From: Scatosoma sp900555925
Lineage (GTDB): Bacteria; Bacillota; Clostridia; Christensenellales; Borkfalkiaceae
Assembly (NCBI GenBank): GCA_959603585.1
Contig: CAUGYD010000022.1
Location: forward strand, 1-7,052
Length of the DNA stretch: 7,052 nt
Direction: 5' to 3'
Below the pieces are notes generated by a model that saw only the letters and a list, made by a program, of their open reading frames with translations, made no database searches and was not told the DNA's origin. Every line of letters begins with the position of its first letter. The stretch's first letter is position 1. Below, piece by piece: positions 5,791 through 7,052 of the stretch. A program made the position numbers and the translations under genes.

Positions 5791-6119
5791 AAGGCGATAC
5801 GATATTGCTGATCATGTTTTCGTCGTTGCTGGGCGTATTGATGGCGTTCGGGATAGCGTATGTAATCGAACGAATCCGGGAAGCGCAGGGAGAGGGGGCG
5901 GAAGAATATGAAGAGTATTCCGTACCCGCCCGTAAGAGACGGACGGAAAAACTGTCGGAATTGAGATATGCGGCGTCAGTTTTACGTGATATGAAAGAAA
6001 GCACGAAAGACGGGGCGTTCGTGCAGGTGGGAGCATATTGGTACGAGGTGCAGGATCTAACGAAGTCAATCGAAGCGATAAAGGAAGCAATCGAGGAGGC
6101 AGAGAATGAAGTCGGATAA
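5787..6119 (+). CDS. Small single-pass membrane protein with helical cytoplasmic tail
   Basis: A 110-residue protein. Residues ~5-27 (ILLIMFSSLLGVLMAFGIAYVI) form one strong membrane segment. Then comes a charged linker (EGAEEYEEYSVPARKRRTEK), which by the positive-inside rule should be cytoplasmic, and two helices (~50-70 and ~85-108) ending in KSIEAIKEAIEEAENE. GGAGGGAG lies just before the ATG, which overlaps the previous stop. The next gene begins 14 bases before its stop. I recognise no family. A role in the early phage programme at the membrane, such as exclusion or envelope interaction, is only a guess from location. Confidence 0.65.
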   Translation: MKGDTILLIMFSSLLGVLMAFGIAYVIERIREAQGEGAEEYEEYSVPARKRRTEKLSELRYAASVLRDMKESTKDGAFVQVGAYWYEVQDLTKSIEAIKEAIEEAENEVG

Positions 6120-6417
6120 AACGGAAACATTACGAGACAAGCGAAAGGCGATGTGGGAAAAAATGAATAAGCCGGAGAATAAAACGGAAGCATTACGAGC
6201 CAGATTGCAACGGGAAGAAGAACAGTTATTGTCGCAGATAGACGAAGCGGCGTGGGTAATAGAAAGTATGAGTGCAGGAAAAATATACAGTCCGTCGGGA
6301 GCGAAAGCGGTGCAGAGGCTGGACGCCCTGACGAATGCGGAGGAAAGACTGTCGGAAGCAATCGAGTATCTGAACAGAATAGTCGAACCGAAGAACGAGC
6401 TTTCGGAAGCGAATTAA
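6106..6417 (+). CDS. Small all-helical, coiled-coil-like early protein
   Basis: A 103-residue, highly charged protein with no membrane segment. Heptad-like helices cover ~27-52 and ~65-93 with a short loop (AGKIYSPSGAK) between them. The N-terminal part holds an in-frame duplication: DKTETLRDKRK and NKTEALRARLQ, 21 codons apart. GAGGAGG precedes the ATG, and the start overlaps the preceding gene by 14 bases, so the two are likely translated together and may act as partners. The TAA at 6415-6417 ends the three-gene early block; structured RNA follows. Family unknown. Confidence 0.62.
   Translation: MKSDKTETLRDKRKAMWEKMNKPENKTEALRARLQREEEQLLSQIDEAAWVIESMSAGKIYSPSGAKAVQRLDALTNAEERLSEAIEYLNRIVEPKNELSEAN
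6116..6199 (+). repeat. In-frame 21-base direct repeat, 63-base period
   Basis: Bases 6116-6136 and 6179-6199 (ATAAAACGGAARCATTACGA plus G) are identical at 20 of 21 positions. The 63-base period is exactly 21 codons. It produces the repeated K-T-E-x-L-R motif near the N-terminus of the protein starting at 6106. Confidence 0.7.
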
Positions 6418-6455
6418 ATAAGTCTATACAAAAACTTCCTTATCATATTATCGGC

Positions 6456-6671
6456 ATAGCGGGCGCCGCAAGTCCCGCCCCAAGTGAAGGTACACTAAAA
6501 ACCAGCAGTAGAGAGTTACGGCTACCGTATAGCGGGCGCGTGAGTCCCGCTGCCAAAGGGCTGATAAGTTAAGAAAAAAGCCCTCTTAATCTTCCACGAA
6601 GGCAGGGCGAAGATTCCTCCTCGTCCTGCCGGGAGGGAGGAAGAAAAACAGTAAAAAAACCCGGAAACGGG
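6456..6671 (+). ncRNA. Candidate multi-hairpin structured RNA between early genes
   Basis: No credible gene lies between 6418 and 6690, but the plus strand can form seven hairpins in series: 6459-6478 (GCGGG/CCCGC, loop CGCAA), 6483-6496, 6517-6529 (TACGG/CCGTA, CTA loop), 6531-6551 (AGCGGG/CCCGCT, loop GUGA), 6557-6584 (AGGGCT/AGCCCT), 6601-6630 (10 bp, one G-U) and 6660-6671 (CCCG-GAAA-CGGG). The first and fourth are duplicates 72-73 bases apart, with the same bulged C and inner G-U pair but different GNRA-like loops. Three GNRA-type loops and a possible pseudoknot (6614-6620 with 6636-6642) argue for selected RNA structure. It may be a separate RNA or the 5' leader of the gene at 6691. No promoter of its own is clear. 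I cannot assign it to a known RNA family. Confidence 0.5.
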
Positions 6672-6690
6672 AAAAAGGAGAAAGAATAAA

Positions 6691-7052
6691 ATGGCGGTAA
6701 AAAAGACAGGCGAAAGCAAAGTGAAGAAGGTCGTTGGGGGGATCGCGGTAGCATTGGCGCTGATCCTTGTGGGCGGCGTGTGCGGGGGATTGTTGCAGCA
6801 CCATTACAAATGGGGTGAGGAGCCGAAAGTGGAAGAGCCGGGCGGAGAAGAAAAGCCGGGCGAGGACAGCAGCGGCGGAGGCGAAGTGAGCACGGAGGCG
6901 GGCGTGAGCCACGGGATCCGCCTTGCGGCGGTGAAACTTGCATCGAGCGAGTATGAGGCATACGGGGTGTCGCCATTGGCGGAAAGCGCCTATACCTTGA
7001 CGGCAACGGTAAAGCCGGAGGACGCGGAAAATAAAGCGGTGGATTGGAGTAT
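6691..7052 (+). CDS. Membrane-anchored protein with probable Ig-like domain (3' end outside window)
   Basis: The frame is open from the ATG at 6691 to the window edge (120 codons). GGAG (6677-6680) lies 10 bases before the start. After a basic N-terminus (KKTGESKVKK) residues ~14-36 form a hydrophobic segment (VVGGIAVALALILVGGVCGG), either a membrane anchor or an uncleaved signal. A flexible Glu/Gly/Pro/Ser-rich linker spans ~45-72. The following sequence, with AYTLTATVKPEDAENKAVDWS, has the TLTATVxPxxAxNKxVxWS pattern of bacterial Ig-like (Big_2-type) repeats. Positive residues before the hydrophobic stretch place the C-terminal part outside the cell. It is possibly a lysogen surface protein or a phage-encoded envelope factor. 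Its GC content is clearly higher than in the SIR2 gene. Confidence 0.7.
   Translation, partial: MAVKKTGESKVKKVVGGIAVALALILVGGVCGGLLQHHYKWGEEPKVEEPGGEEKPGEDSSGGGEVSTEAGVSHGIRLAAVKLASSEYEAYGVSPLAESAYTLTATVKPEDAENKAVDWS

Noticed and set aside
5765..6361. 198-codon minus-strand frame opposite the early genes
   Set aside because: It is antisense to two well-supported overlapping genes with good ribosome sites, and its Ser/Pro/Phe-rich composition is typical of a shadow frame.
6252..6572. 106-codon plus-strand frame running into the hairpin region
   Set aside because: It starts inside the gene at 6106 in another frame and has no ribosome site. Its second half merely translates the repeated hairpins.

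Overview
The window looks like one end of an integrated temperate phage, or a phage-like integrative element, in a low-to-mid GC Gram-positive bacterium, probably a Clostridia relative. The reasons are strong AGGAGG-type ribosome sites before most genes, TTGACA/TATAAT promoters with 17-base spacers, and protein families typical of clostridial prophages. No species can be named from the sequence.

Layout. Bases 1-648 carry the 3' end of a large serine recombinase gene (+), apparently part of the flank or of a neighbouring element. A terminator-like hairpin (651-692, minus strand) and a 25-base copy of a tRNA 3' end including CCA (706-730, minus strand) follow. I read this as the attachment-site scar marking the element boundary. 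The element then runs rightwards. On the minus strand are a tyrosine integrase (842-2098), a Bro-N/DinD-like protein (2248-3114), a SIR2-like NADase (3382-4977) and an XRE-type repressor (5006-5374). On the plus strand are an early operon of three small overlapping genes (5575-6417), a 273-base stretch rich in RNA hairpins, and the start of a membrane-anchored, possibly Ig-like protein (6691 to the window edge).

How it works together (inference). The repressor gene faces a consensus rightward promoter (5421-5449). One perfect 16-bp palindrome fills that promoter's spacer, an identical copy covers the start of its transcript, and a degenerate third copy lies next to the repressor gene. This is the architecture of a lysogeny switch. 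The SIR2 gene sits 28 bases behind the repressor in the same direction, so it should be expressed in the lysogen, as expected for a prophage-encoded anti-phage cargo gene. It is visibly more AT-rich than the repressor gene.

The least expected features are two candidate RNAs. One is a compact RNA of about 78 nt (3296-3373, +) with a perfect consensus promoter and a hairpin-plus-U9 terminator, aimed at the 3' end of the SIR2 gene. The other is a multi-hairpin RNA (6456-6671, +) with a duplicated GNRA-type hairpin and a possible pseudoknot, upstream of the last gene. Neither matches an RNA family I can name.

No gap between genes exceeds 300 bases. The gaps are 649-841 (tRNA scar), 2099-2247 (integrase control region), 3115-3381 (small RNA), 5375-5574 (switch) and 6418-6690 (structured RNA).
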